Assembly: GCA_944320355.1 (NCBI GenBank)
Contig: CALUHC010000016.1
Coordinates: forward strand, 1 to 64,000
DNA length: 64,000 nucleotides
Reading direction: 5' to 3'
Origin: an uncultured Prevotella sp.
Lineage (GTDB): Bacteria > Bacteroidota > Bacteroidia > Bacteroidales > Bacteroidaceae
Shown here: piece by piece, positions 9,277-17,833 of the stretch
Layout: each line of letters starts with the position of its first letter
Numbering within the stretch: position 1 is the stretch's first letter
Position numbers and translations under genes: made by a program
The notes under the pieces: model-generated
What the model saw: the letters and a program-made list of their open reading frames with translations, nothing else
The model's database searches: none
Told to the model about the DNA's origin: nothing

Positions 9277-10692
9277 ATGAAAACTATATGTCTTTATTTT
9301 GAGATACACCAGATAATACATCTCAAGAGATATCGTTTCTTCGACATAGGGGTGGACCATTACTACTATGACGACTTTGAGAACGAGCGCAGCATCAGCG
9401 ACATTGCCAACCGTTCGTATATGCCCGCGCTCAACACCCTGCTCGACATGATACGTGCCAACGGCAATTATTTCAAGGTGGCATTCTCCATTTCGGGCGT
9501 GGGCATGGAGCAACTCGAAATCCATGCGCCGCAGGTGCTTGAGAAGTTGCAGGAGCTCAACGACACCGGCTGCGTGGAGTTCCTCGCCGAGCCATATTCA
9601 CATGGACTGTCATCGCTGGCCAACGAGGAGACTTTTGCGGAGGACGTGAGGAAGCAGTGCGTCAAGATGGAGGAGTACTTCGGGCGCAAGCCCACCGTGT
9701 TCCGCAACTCGTCGCTCATCTACAGCGACGACATCGGCGGGCAGGTGGCTGCCATGGGCTTCAAGGGAATGCTCACCGAGGGTGCCAAGCACGTGCTCGG
9801 GTGGAAGTCGCCACACTATGTTTATAACTGCAACATTGCGCCAAACCTCAAGCTCTTGCTGCGCGACGTGGAGCTGAGCGACGACATTTCGCTGCGCTTC
9901 AACAACAGCGAGTGGGAGCGCTTCCCGCTCTTTGCCGACAATTACATCAACCGCATAGCAGAGTTCCCGGAGGAAGAGCGCGTCATAAACATATTCATGG
10001 AGCTTTCGGCTCTTGGCATCGCGCAGCCACTTTCGTCAAACATTCTTGAGTTCATCAAGGCTCTGCCGGCCTGCGCCCGTGCCAAGGACATCACGTTCTC
10101 CACGCCTTCCGAGATTTGCGCTGCCGTCAAGAGCGTGAGCAACCTCGACGTGCCCGACACGCTTTCGTGGGTTGACGAGGAGCGCGACGTGAGCTGCTGG
10201 CTGGGCAACGCCATGCAGCGCGATGCCTTCAACAAGCTCTACAGCGTGGCAGACCGCGTGCGCATAGCCAACGACCCGCGCATCTGCCAGGATTGGGACT
10301 ATCTGCAGGCCAGCAACAATTTCCGTTTCATGACAACGAAACCGTCGAGCGTGGGGCTCGACCGGGGCATATACAGCAGTCCGTTCGACGCTTTCACCAA
10401 CTACATGAACATTCTTGGCGACTTCATCAGCCGCGTCAACAGCCTTTATCCGGAGGAGATTGACAACGACGAGCTTAACAGCCTGCTCACCACCATCAAG
10501 AACCAAGGCGACGAGATCGACGTGAAGAACAAGGAGATAGAGCGTCTGAAGACGAAGATTGAGAAGATGCAGGCCACAGAAGACAAGCTGAAGGCAAAGC
10601 TCGAAAAGGCCGCCGCGCCCAAGAAGACCACCACACGCAAGCCCGCTGCCAAGCCTGCCGCTGCCAAGGCCGAGCCTGCCGGTGGAGAGTAG
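9277..10692 (+). CDS. GH57 family protein (alpha-amylase-like), divergent active site
   Basis: A 471-residue cytoplasmic protein of family GH57. Family features include VEFLAEPYSHGLSSL and MLTEGAKHVLGWKSPHYVY, whose Glu168 aligns with the catalytic nucleophile. Where characterised members have the MDYETFGEHQ-type segment with the acid/base Asp, this protein reads FMELSALGIAQ (Glu242). Residues 400-440 form a charged coiled coil, and the end is an Ala/Lys/Pro-rich tail. It is third in the glycogen operon. It may be an active enzyme with a shifted acid/base, or a glycogen-binding paralogue with altered chemistry. Confidence 0.85.
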   Translation: MKTICLYFEIHQIIHLKRYRFFDIGVDHYYYDDFENERSISDIANRSYMPALNTLLDMIRANGNYFKVAFSISGVGMEQLEIHAPQVLEKLQELNDTGCVEFLAEPYSHGLSSLANEETFAEDVRKQCVKMEEYFGRKPTVFRNSSLIYSDDIGGQVAAMGFKGMLTEGAKHVLGWKSPHYVYNCNIAPNLKLLLRDVELSDDISLRFNNSEWERFPLFADNYINRIAEFPEEERVINIFMELSALGIAQPLSSNILEFIKALPACARAKDITFSTPSEICAAVKSVSNLDVPDTLSWVDEERDVSCWLGNAMQRDAFNKLYSVADRVRIANDPRICQDWDYLQASNNFRFMTTKPSSVGLDRGIYSSPFDAFTNYMNILGDFISRVNSLYPEEIDNDELNSLLTTIKNQGDEIDVKNKEIERLKTKIEKMQATEDKLKAKLEKAAAPKKTTTRKPAAKPAAAKAEPAGGE

Positions 10693-10874
10693 GGGCGCTT
10701 CCTTGGCGTTATTGCGGCGCACATTGCCGCCATATTACGATTCAGGGGCGGACAAACCTCTTGTTCCATAGCCTGATGGCCTCGTCTGCCTGCCGTGGCA
10801 GGGGCGCGGTGCCGGGCGGCGTGGCAGGGAGTTTGTCAGCCCCGTTTTTTGTTTCTTGGGTTAAATGCAGTTTC

Positions 10875-11693
10875 ATGAGGATAGTCATGCTTATCCCGGT
10901 GTTGGCTCTTTCGCTTCTCGTTGCGGCCTGCCGAGGCGGCAGTGGCCGCGCGGCGGAGGGGCAACGGCAGGCCGACAGCGCGTCTGTGCCAGGCCGTTCG
11001 GTTGTTGTCGGCAGCGATACGGCGGCCGGGGCTGCAGCCGTGCCGCCCGGCGGTGTGGTCGCGCATTCTGTTGCCGACACCACCGTTTGCGCAAAGCAAG
11101 GGGAGAAAACTGTTTATACCGAGCGCGAGTTGAATGCCATTATGGACACCATCGATGCCATGATGGAAGTGGCTCCACCATCCGTTTGGGAGAATGCCTA
11201 TATGTGGTGTGTCGGTGCCAATGCCGTTGAGGTCACTCTTGCGCTCAATACCGAGGCCACGCGCCGTGCCTTCCGTGAGCACGTATGCGCCTCGCCTGCT
11301 ATACGCTTCCGCGGTTCGGCTGGCAATGAACCGTGTGTCACGGTGGGCATTGCCGACACTCTCGGCGTGTTCATTGATGTCATTCCAGACACATTGCCGG
11401 TTGCAGCCAAGACGGTGAGTTTCGTGTTGCGCAACATTGGCACAGAGAATGCCACCTGCGGGCTTGACTGTTCCGTGGCATACGAGCGCGGCGGGCGTTG
11501 GTACAAGTTGCCGTCGGGAGGTATTGTCAATGCTTTGGGTATAGAAATAGGGCCGGGAGGGCAGTATGAGTTTGAGGGCAGGCTCAAGCCTGCGCTTAAC
11601 AACAACCGCCCCGGACGCTACCGCGTGTTCAAGCCCGTGACCATTGCCGGGCGCGAAGTCATGCTCATGGCCGACTTCTATTTGGCCGAGTGA
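10875..11693 (+). CDS. Lipoprotein with bacterial Ig-like domain
   Basis: The start at 10875 is chosen because it begins a lipoprotein signal, MRIVMLIPVLALSLLVAAC, with the lipobox cysteine at residue 19; the frame is open from 10761. The mature part begins with a low-complexity Gly/Ala/Arg region. A C-terminal beta-rich segment (about 175-272) with TVSFVLRNIGTENATCGLD and PGRYRVFKPVTIAG resembles the bacterial Ig-like domains of Bacteroidota lipoproteins. Function is unknown. It follows the GH57 gene by 182 bases. Confidence 0.65.
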   Translation: MRIVMLIPVLALSLLVAACRGGSGRAAEGQRQADSASVPGRSVVVGSDTAAGAAAVPPGGVVAHSVADTTVCAKQGEKTVYTERELNAIMDTIDAMMEVAPPSVWENAYMWCVGANAVEVTLALNTEATRRAFREHVCASPAIRFRGSAGNEPCVTVGIADTLGVFIDVIPDTLPVAAKTVSFVLRNIGTENATCGLDCSVAYERGGRWYKLPSGGIVNALGIEIGPGGQYEFEGRLKPALNNNRPGRYRVFKPVTIAGREVMLMADFYLAE

Positions 11694-11700
11694 CAGCACT

Positions 11701-11761
11701 GCTGTCCGCATATCGCCTTCCCTGCCGTGCGCTTTGTGTGGCCGGGCGATATGCGGACAGC
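11701..11761. repeat. Long hairpin after the Ig-like lipoprotein gene
   Basis: The 17-bp arm GCTGTCCGCATATCGCC (11701-11717) pairs perfectly with 11745-11761 across a 27-base loop, starting 8 bases after the stop codon. There is no U-run, so it may stabilise the mRNA end or act with another factor. It resembles the rpe terminator stem, which also carries a TCCGCA core. Confidence 0.6.
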
Positions 11762-11850
11762 GCGTAATGTGCGGCTTCTAAGCAGACATACAATACGTTT
11801 CATCATAGATTATGGCATTATCATACAAGTCACCCATGCCCATCCTTAAG

Positions 11851-12043
11851 CCCAAATCGGTCATTAGAGTCCAAAGTGATTTCGTCTTGCGGGCGTGCAG
11901 ATTGGCAGTCGCCTTTGTCGAAGGCGTAGCGGGCTACGTCGAGACAAAGCGGCAGACAAGATGCCGCCGGCAGGGCGAAAGCACTTGTAAAGCCTGAAAA
12001 GGAACAAAAAATATATTCCTGGCGGTCTAATGACCGATTTGGG
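11851..12043 (-). mobile_element. MITE-like element, copy 2, best preserved
   Basis: A 193-bp element bounded by perfect 18-bp terminal inverted repeats, CCCAAATCGGTCATTAGA (11851-11868) and its complement (12026-12043). The flanks read TTAAG and TTAATG, which may contain a TTAA-type target duplication. The internal region matches copy 1 at about 95% by eye. It includes the hairpin GTAGC-GG-GCTAC. One frame stays open across copies, but no start or conserved length supports a protein. Confidence 0.75.
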
Positions 12044-12047
12044 TTAA

Positions 12048-12110
12048 TGTATAAGCCAAGCTGTGCTCGTGCAATTGAGAGCAAGCTCTCTTGCCTCCCG
12101 CTTGCATTGA
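12048..12110 (+). promoter_or_regulatory. Degenerate copy of the promoter-palindrome module
   Basis: It shares the layout TAAGC...GCTCGTG...palindrome with 12239-12300. The palindrome here is GAGAGCAAGCTCTC (12077-12090), a compensated variant of GGAGCAAGCTCC. No -7 box is preserved. Confidence 0.4.
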
Positions 12111-12238
12111 CTTTGGAAAGTGAGGAGACAATGTGCGTCGGGTTGGCAATATGCGGACATTTGTTTCCCGTTTTTTGTTTGTCTTTGCGGGTCGGCATAT
12201 TTCCTTGTCGGCCTCGCTTCCGTTTCCGAAACTTTCGC

Positions 12239-12300
12239 TATCTTTGCAAGAGATAAGCAGCGCTCGTGAAACTTGGAGCAAGCTCCGTTTGCGTTGCCTT
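12239..12300 (+). promoter_or_regulatory. -7 box and palindromic leader before the AmgK-like kinase gene
   Basis: TATCTTTG (12239-12246) fits the -7 consensus. It lies inside the inverted repeat TATCT-TTGCAAG-AGATA, and is followed by GGAGCAAGCTCC (12275-12286). The same arrangement, with compensating base changes, precedes sppA and the second GH28 gene. Confidence 0.6.
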
Positions 12301-12358
12301 TGAGCCCAACAGAGCCACAATGTGATGGATGGGCGGTATGTATTATTGTGATTGCGCT

Positions 12359-13906
12359 ATGCAGAAACTGATAGAACTATACAGACAGTGGTCGGGCGAG
12401 GCTCCGGCCCGTGTGGAGAAGTTGCCTGCCGCGGGCAGCAACCGTGAGTATTACCGTATGGCGGATGCCGACGGCATGACGGTGATAGGGGCTGTGGGCA
12501 CGAGCCGCGACGAGGACCACGCCTTCATCTACCTGAGCAACCACTTCACCAAGTGGCGGCTGCCCGTGCCGAGGGTGCTGGCCGTGAGCGACGACGAGCT
12601 GCGCTACCTGCAGACCGACCTCGGGTCGGTGTCGCTCTTCGACGCCATTGCCGGCGGGCGCGAGGCCGGCGGGCGGTACAACATGGCGGAGAAAGAGCTG
12701 CTGGTGCGCACCGTGCGCGAGCTGCCCGAGTTGCAGGTGCGCGGCGCGCGCGGCCTCGACTTCAGCAACTGCTACCCGCAGCCTGAGTTCAACACGGACA
12801 GCGTGCTCTTCGACCTGAACTACTTCAAGTACTGTTTCCTGAAGCCCGTGGGGCTCGACTTCCACGAGCTGAAGCTCGAAGCCAACTTCAGGCTCTTCGC
12901 GCAGGAGCTGACAGCCGAGCCGGCCGACAGCTTCATGTACCGCGACTTCCAGGCGCGCAACGTGATGATTGACAGCCGCGGCAATCCCTTCTTCATCGAC
13001 TTCCAGGGCGGGCGGCGCGGCCCTTACTACTACGACCTGGCCTCTTTCCTCTGGCAAGCATCGGCCAAGTATCCCCACAAGCTGCGCCGCGAACTGGTGT
13101 ATGAGTACTACGAGTCGCTGAAGAACTATGCCGAGGTGCCCTCGGTGCGCCACTTCGTGGAGCGGCTCAGCCTCTTCGTGCTCTTCCGCACGCTGCAGGT
13201 GCTCGGCGCTTACGGCTTCCGCGGCTACTTTGAGCGCAAGCGCCATTTCATAGACTCCATACCACCGGCCATACAGAACCTGCGCGAGATGCTCTCGCTG
13301 AAGTGCTATCACTATCCTTACATGATGGATATGCTGCGCCGCCTCACCGAGCTGCCGCAGTTCGCGCACATAGAGCAGCCCGCGCTCAACCGCTCCGACG
13401 GTTACCGCACGGCTGAGAGCAACGTCTACAAGGCGCACCCGCAAGACGGCCCGGCCACCTTCTCTAAGTACGACGGCAGCGGTCCGCTCGTGGTGCGGGT
13501 GTTCAGTTTCTCCTACCGCAAGGGCATTCCCGACGACGAGTCGGGCAACGGCGGGGGCTATGTGTTCGACTGCCGCAGCACGCACAACCCCGGGCGATAC
13601 GAGCCTTACAAGCAGCTGACGGGGCTGGACGAGCCTGTCATCCGCTTCCTTGAGGACGACGGAGAGATTCTAACCTTCCTCGACAGCGTTTACCGCCTGG
13701 CCGATGCCCATGTGCGCCGCTACATACAGCGCGGCTTCACCGACCTGATGTTCAGCTTCGGCTGCACCGGAGGCCAGCACCGCAGCGTCTACTGCGCGCA
13801 GCATCTGGCAGAGCACATCAACCGAAAGTTTGGCGTAGAGGTGCGCGTGGTGCACCGCGAGCAGGGCATCAGCTCCGTGCTCAAGGCCGCCAACGGACAA
13901 CAATAA
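12359..13906 (+). CDS. AmgK-like sugar kinase fused to a RapZ C-terminal domain
   Basis: A 515-residue two-domain protein. Residues 1-320 are an aminoglycoside-phosphotransferase-fold kinase: YRDFQARNVM gives the catalytic Asp196 and FFIDFQGGRRGPYYYDLAS the Mg-binding Asp214. The layout resembles AmgK, the anomeric MurNAc/GlcNAc kinase. Residues about 365-510 match the C-terminal domain of RapZ (DCRSTHNPGR; FGCTGGQHRSVY), without the RapZ P-loop domain. In E. coli that domain binds glucosamine-6-phosphate. The next gene is MurU-like, 13 bases on. An alternative start at 12329 adds ten residues. Confidence 0.8.
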   Translation: MQKLIELYRQWSGEAPARVEKLPAAGSNREYYRMADADGMTVIGAVGTSRDEDHAFIYLSNHFTKWRLPVPRVLAVSDDELRYLQTDLGSVSLFDAIAGGREAGGRYNMAEKELLVRTVRELPELQVRGARGLDFSNCYPQPEFNTDSVLFDLNYFKYCFLKPVGLDFHELKLEANFRLFAQELTAEPADSFMYRDFQARNVMIDSRGNPFFIDFQGGRRGPYYYDLASFLWQASAKYPHKLRRELVYEYYESLKNYAEVPSVRHFVERLSLFVLFRTLQVLGAYGFRGYFERKRHFIDSIPPAIQNLREMLSLKCYHYPYMMDMLRRLTELPQFAHIEQPALNRSDGYRTAESNVYKAHPQDGPATFSKYDGSGPLVVRVFSFSYRKGIPDDESGNGGGYVFDCRSTHNPGRYEPYKQLTGLDEPVIRFLEDDGEILTFLDSVYRLADAHVRRYIQRGFTDLMFSFGCTGGQHRSVYCAQHLAEHINRKFGVEVRVVHREQGISSVLKAANGQQ

Positions 13907-13919
13907 CCAACCCCAAGAC

Positions 13920-14678
13920 ATGACACATACAGCAAAACTGCAGGCCATGGTGTTCGCGGCAGGCCTCGGCACCCGCCTCAAGCCGCTCACCGACACCATG
14001 CCCAAGGCCATGGTGCCCGTAGGCGGCGTGCCGCTGATAAGGCGCGTGCTGGCCCGCCTCCGCGAGGCAGGGGCGGGCAGGGTGGTGGTCAACGTCCATC
14101 ACTTGGCACGGCAGATAGTCGACTATCTGGCCGCCAACGGCAACTTCGGCATGGACATACGCATATCCGACGAGAGCGGCGGGCTGCTCGACACCGGCGG
14201 CGGACTGAAAAAGGCCGCCCCGCTGTTCCGTACCGACGCGCCGATACTCATCCACAACGTCGATATACTGAGCAACGTGGACATCGACGCGCTGCTCGCC
14301 GCGGCCGCCGGAGCCGACGCCACGCTCCTGGTGAGCCGCCGCGAGACCACGCGCTACCTGCTTTTCGACGACGCCATGCGCCTCGTGGGCTGGACAAACA
14401 CGGCCACGGGCCAGGTGCGCAGCCCCTACCCGCAGCTCGACCCCGCCCGGTGCGCCCGCTACGCCTTTGCTGGCATCCATGTGTTCTCGCCGCGCCTTTT
14501 TGCCCTCATGGATGCCTTTCCTGACAAGTTCGGCATCATTGACTTCTACCTTGGCGCCTGCGCCGAGGCCGATATACGCGGACACGTGCAGCCCGGCCTG
14601 CGCCTGCTCGACGTGGGCAAGCTCGACACGCTGGCCGAGGCGGAGCGTTTCGCCGCCGAGTTTGGTGAAAGACGGTGA
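13920..14678 (+). CDS. MurU-like nucleotidyltransferase
   Basis: A 252-residue nucleotidyltransferase. The N-terminal signature MVFAAGLGTRLKPLTDTMPKAMVPVGGVPLI is the GxGTRLxPLTxxxPKxM motif of sugar-1-phosphate nucleotidyltransferases, and VHNVDI-type residues (ILIHNVDILSNVD) are at the metal site. Directly following an AmgK-like kinase, it is best read as MurNAc-1-phosphate uridylyltransferase, giving UDP-MurNAc from recycled cell wall. Family members of this size also include GlmU- and RfbA-like enzymes, so the substrate is inferred from context. Confidence 0.75.
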   Translation: MTHTAKLQAMVFAAGLGTRLKPLTDTMPKAMVPVGGVPLIRRVLARLREAGAGRVVVNVHHLARQIVDYLAANGNFGMDIRISDESGGLLDTGGGLKKAAPLFRTDAPILIHNVDILSNVDIDALLAAAAGADATLLVSRRETTRYLLFDDAMRLVGWTNTATGQVRSPYPQLDPARCARYAFAGIHVFSPRLFALMDAFPDKFGIIDFYLGACAEADIRGHVQPGLRLLDVGKLDTLAEAERFAAEFGERR

Positions 14679-14701
14679 GTGGATAGCAAGGAATGCGTGG
14701 A

Positions 14702-14752
14702 GACAAAAGAGGAAAGAATGGCCGACTGCCATTCTTTCCTCTTTTGTCTTTT
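14702..14752. terminator. Bidirectional intrinsic terminator between murU-like gene and pectate lyase
   Basis: The arms 14702-14722 and 14728-14748 are perfectly complementary over 21 bp around the loop CGACT. T-rich sequence follows on both strands (TTTTGTCTTTT on +, TTTTGTCTCC on -). It ends the convergent transcripts. Confidence 0.85.
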
Positions 14753-14852
14753 GCGGCTGTCTCTGCGGCGCGGGCGCTTTGCCGTGCGCTTGGGTGGCCG
14801 GTGTTGGTGGTTTGCGGTCGCGGTGGCGTGCCGCTGTGTGCAGCCGTCCGGC

Positions 14853-17135
14853 CTACTTCACCACCACTTTCGATGTCTTGCGGAGGCCGTTTGGGGCAGT
14901 CTCGGTGCGTATGTGCAGCCCCCGGGCTGGGGCGGCCACGCGGCGGCCCTGCAGGTCGTAGTAGCTGATGGTGGCCTGCCCGTCGGCTGTGGCGTCGCTG
15001 ATGCCCGTGGCGAGCTGCGACACGCTGCCCTCTATGACCACGCCGGCGACGGCTGTCTGCTTGCCCGCGTTCACGTTGTAGATGTTGAGCTGCAGGGCGG
15101 CTTCGCCCGTGGCGGGCAGCACGTCGGTGATGGCTGTTGAGTAGTCTGTGTGCCATCCGTTCTCGGCCTTGTTGCGGTTGATGTCGTGGCCGGTGGTGAG
15201 TGCGGTCTCGCCGCTGCCGTCGCTCCATGCGAGGTCGAACACTCCGCTGTCCGTGCCTATGCGCGAGATGAGGATCCGGGCGCGTGTCGGGGTGAAGTAG
15301 TAGCCGTTGGCAGGGGTTATGGCGAAGCTGACGCGGTTGCGCGACGAGGCTGTCGACTGCTTGTCGGCGGTGCCGAACACGGTCATTGTGGTGCCGTTCA
15401 CGTTGCGAGTGCCGTCGATGGTGAGGTTAGGGCCTGTGGTCATGGCACCCGGGGTTATGTATTCGGCGATGCCGGCCGAGCAGGCGCCGCTCTCCGTTGC
15501 GCCCGAGGCGAGTGCCCATGTGATGGTTCCCGTGGCCACTTCCTCGGTCTCGTCGGGCTGCACGGGCAGGTCGTCGGGCGTGTTTATGGCCTCCACGGGC
15601 GTGCCGTCGGCGGTGGTGTAGGCCGGGTAATACTCTTCCACGGCGGTCTGGGCGTCGGCGTTGCCCGCCAGCATGATGTCTTGCACAAGGCTGTTGGCGT
15701 ATACCTCTATGTTGGTATAGTAGCGGGCTGGGTCGAGCGAGTATTCCGCCGCGTCGGCGGCGTCGGCTGGGTCGAGGCTGTTGGCGCGCTCCCAGTCGTC
15801 GGGTATGCCGTCGCCGTCGGTGTCGAAGCCTTCGGGCCGCGCGGCCTCCTCAAGCTCGTAGCCCCCTTGGTCGGCCACCACGTCGAGTATTCCGGCGCGT
15901 CCTGTCACCGAGCCACGGTATGTCGCCGTGCCGCTCTTGGCCTCGGCGGCGTAGCGTTCGTCCTGGGCGTCGCGGCTGAGCGACGCTCCGGCGTGTCTGA
16001 GCACCTTCTCGTATGCCTCGGCCGCGCTGTGGGTGGTCACCAGCGCGGCCTCGCTCGGGCTGTCTAGGCGCACGCTTATGGTTGCTCCCTCGCCCTCGCC
16101 GTAGAATCCGTGGGTGTCGGTGAAGGTGGAGCGGCCGTCGTCGTAGGTCACGCCCTGCCAGTCGTAGTCGGCTCCGTAGCCGTCAACGTAGTTGCCGCTG
16201 ATGTAGTATCGCGACTTGAGGCCGTACATCTCGGGGTGGTTGGAGTCGCTGTTGCCCGAGCTGGAGGTGGAGCATTCGGTGACGCGGTTCTTGTGCGACG
16301 TGCCCGGACCGGCCTTGTAGTAGTTGTTCACCATGTTGATGAAGCCGCCGCCCGGGCCGCCGTAGCATCCGCCCGTGCCCCAGTTGAACACCACGCAGTT
16401 GCGGAAGTCCACGCGCTCGGCCATCACCGTGTTCTCATACCGCTCCTCGTCGTATCCGTCCCAGGCGTAGCGCGCCCCGTTGAATCGCGGCGAGCGGTTG
16501 TTGAGGTGGGCCAGCAGGTTGTGGTGGAACGACGCTCCCTTGCCTCCCCAGATGCCTCCGTAGCCGTGGGCGCCCTTGTCGTGGCCGGCGTTGTTGAGCG
16601 CCTCGGCCACCGTGCACCACTGCATGGTGAAGTCGCGGTTGTCGTAGAACGAGGCCACCTCGTCTATGCTCCAGCTGAAGGAGCAGTGGTCGAGGACGAT
16701 GTTGCGGTGCTGGCGCGTCCACGTGGCGTCGGCGCCGTCGTTGACGTCGCGCTCCTGCCCGCGGCGGAATCGCACGAATCGCACGATGATGTTGTCGCCG
16801 CCATACTGCACGGTGCGGTAGCGGAGCGTCACTCCCTGCCCGGGTGCTGTCTGGCCCATGATTGTTGTGTTGCCGCCTATGGTGAGGTCGCTCTCAAGGG
16901 CGATGATTCCGCCCACGTCGAATACCACGGTCTTCTTGTCGTTTCCGCTCACGGCCTGTCGCAGGCTGCCTTCGCCGGAGTCGTTGAGGTTGGTCACGTG
17001 TACTGTCTTGCCGCCGCGCCCGCCTGTGGTGTAGCGTCCGAATCCCTCGGCGCCCGGGAAGGCCGGAGCCTGTGCCATGCTGATGCCGACAACGGCCGAG
17101 GCGGCCATGGTCAGCGCAAGTTTTCTTTTTCGCAT
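14853..17135 (-). CDS. Pectate lyase (PL1-type) with type IX secretion sorting domain
   Basis: A 760-residue exported enzyme. The signal peptide is MRKRKLALTMAASAVVGISMAQA. The PL1-type beta-helix follows (about 25-400, starting AFPGAEGFGRYTTGGRGG, with DHCSFSWSIDE and GKGASFHHNLLAHLNNRSPR). A calcium-type loop DTDGDGIPDDWE is at about 435. A beta-sandwich region (about 535-690) comes next. The last 60 residues (YYDLQGRRVAAPARGLHI...KVVVK) look like a type A T9SS C-terminal sorting domain. It should cleave homogalacturonan by beta-elimination at or outside the cell surface. Confidence 0.88.
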   Translation of the reverse strand: MRKRKLALTMAASAVVGISMAQAPAFPGAEGFGRYTTGGRGGKTVHVTNLNDSGEGSLRQAVSGNDKKTVVFDVGGIIALESDLTIGGNTTIMGQTAPGQGVTLRYRTVQYGGDNIIVRFVRFRRGQERDVNDGADATWTRQHRNIVLDHCSFSWSIDEVASFYDNRDFTMQWCTVAEALNNAGHDKGAHGYGGIWGGKGASFHHNLLAHLNNRSPRFNGARYAWDGYDEERYENTVMAERVDFRNCVVFNWGTGGCYGGPGGGFINMVNNYYKAGPGTSHKNRVTECSTSSSGNSDSNHPEMYGLKSRYYISGNYVDGYGADYDWQGVTYDDGRSTFTDTHGFYGEGEGATISVRLDSPSEAALVTTHSAAEAYEKVLRHAGASLSRDAQDERYAAEAKSGTATYRGSVTGRAGILDVVADQGGYELEEAARPEGFDTDGDGIPDDWERANSLDPADAADAAEYSLDPARYYTNIEVYANSLVQDIMLAGNADAQTAVEEYYPAYTTADGTPVEAINTPDDLPVQPDETEEVATGTITWALASGATESGACSAGIAEYITPGAMTTGPNLTIDGTRNVNGTTMTVFGTADKQSTASSRNRVSFAITPANGYYFTPTRARILISRIGTDSGVFDLAWSDGSGETALTTGHDINRNKAENGWHTDYSTAITDVLPATGEAALQLNIYNVNAGKQTAVAGVVIEGSVSQLATGISDATADGQATISYYDLQGRRVAAPARGLHIRTETAPNGLRKTSKVVVK

Positions 17136-17420
17136 TTGTCTTATGTGGCTTTTGGGTTATTTGTTTTAGTCTGTCTCCATGCCGTCGGCGAGGTGGCTGA
17201 GCTCTTTGGGGTGCGTGTGCGCAGGCGGCACGCGCTTTTGCGGCCTGCCCTTTCGGCCCGCCTCTTGGTCGCGGTCGGCTTTATATGCAGCAAAGTTACT
17301 GATTTTTATTGAATTAAAGGCCGCTTTTCGTGATTTTGTGGTGGCGCCTTCCTCTTGTCTCTGCGTGTATGTCCGCAAGTTTTTTGTGCGCTGTGCTCCG
17401 GCTTTCCGTCACGGTCTGCT

Positions 17421-17638
17421 GTTAACATTTTTATATTAAGGGCATCGGCAAAGGCTGTCTTTGCTAATGGCCTGGCTGTCAATGAGTTGCGAAACGCGCC
17501 GTTTTGGAGCGCGAAACGGCGCGTTTCGCAAGGCGATATGTGCCGTTTTGCACGATGAAACGTGGCGTTTCGCAACGCGAAACGGCACAGGCCGGAAACC
17601 AAGATAATGGCGGTCGTTTATAGTTGCATATTTGCAAG
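17421..17638 (+). repeat. Composite 22-bp array element 2
   Basis: The leader begins GTTAACATTTTTATATTAAG (17421), then CTGGCTGTCAATGAGTTGCG. Five 22-bp units follow, starting at 17489, 17511, 17533, 17555 and 17577. The end is TTGCATATTTGCAAG (to 17638). Unit 1 (centre CGC) and unit 2 (centre GCG) are reverse complements at their centres. It lies in the 923-bp divergent spacer between the pectate lyase and LRR genes and forms the left part of the duplicated block 17472-17760. Confidence 0.75.
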
Positions 17639-17760
17639 CAAGGCACCGTGCAGGTGCCTGCTCCCATCCAGGCCGCACCGCCTGCCCGGAAGCAGCTGGC
17701 GCACACGCCTGAGTCGCGCCCGGGCGGTGGAAACAATGCACGAAACCATTTCTTAAATAC
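17472..17760 (+). repeat. Long direct repeat flanking the LRR gene, left copy
   Basis: About 290 bp nearly identical to 19429-19718, covering the 22-bp array, the TTGCATATTTGCAAG palindrome, and a following GC-rich stretch (GTGCAGGTGCCTGCTCCCATC...). The two copies lie about 1.96 kb apart in the same orientation with the LRR lipoprotein gene between them. Confidence 0.8.
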
Positions 17761-17825
17761 AGTGAAAAACATAATGATTCCATGAAAAACATCCTGTAAA
17801 AAGTATAACGAAACGATAAAAGTCC

Positions 17826-17833
17826 TATATTTG
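17826..17833 (+). promoter_or_regulatory. -7 box for the LRR lipoprotein gene
   Basis: TATATTTG followed by C fits TAnnTTTG. The implied leader is about 220 bases. It contains AGGAGG (17846-17851) ahead of an ATG at 17859 that opens a 20-codon frame ending at 17921. Confidence 0.5.

Noticed and set aside
12377..13585. 402-codon minus frame inside the kinase/RapZ gene
   Set aside because: It is low-complexity (Val/Ala/Glu/His) and lies opposite clear kinase motifs.
16110..17312. Long plus-strand frame opposite the pectate lyase
   Set aside because: Its translation is Val/Ala/His/Gly-rich without any domain, while the minus frame has a signal peptide, PL1 motifs and a sorting domain. It is a mirror of high GC codon use.
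17489..17598. CRISPR array
   Set aside because: The units are contiguous 22-mers with no unique spacers, each unit is itself a palindrome and degenerate, and no cas gene is present.
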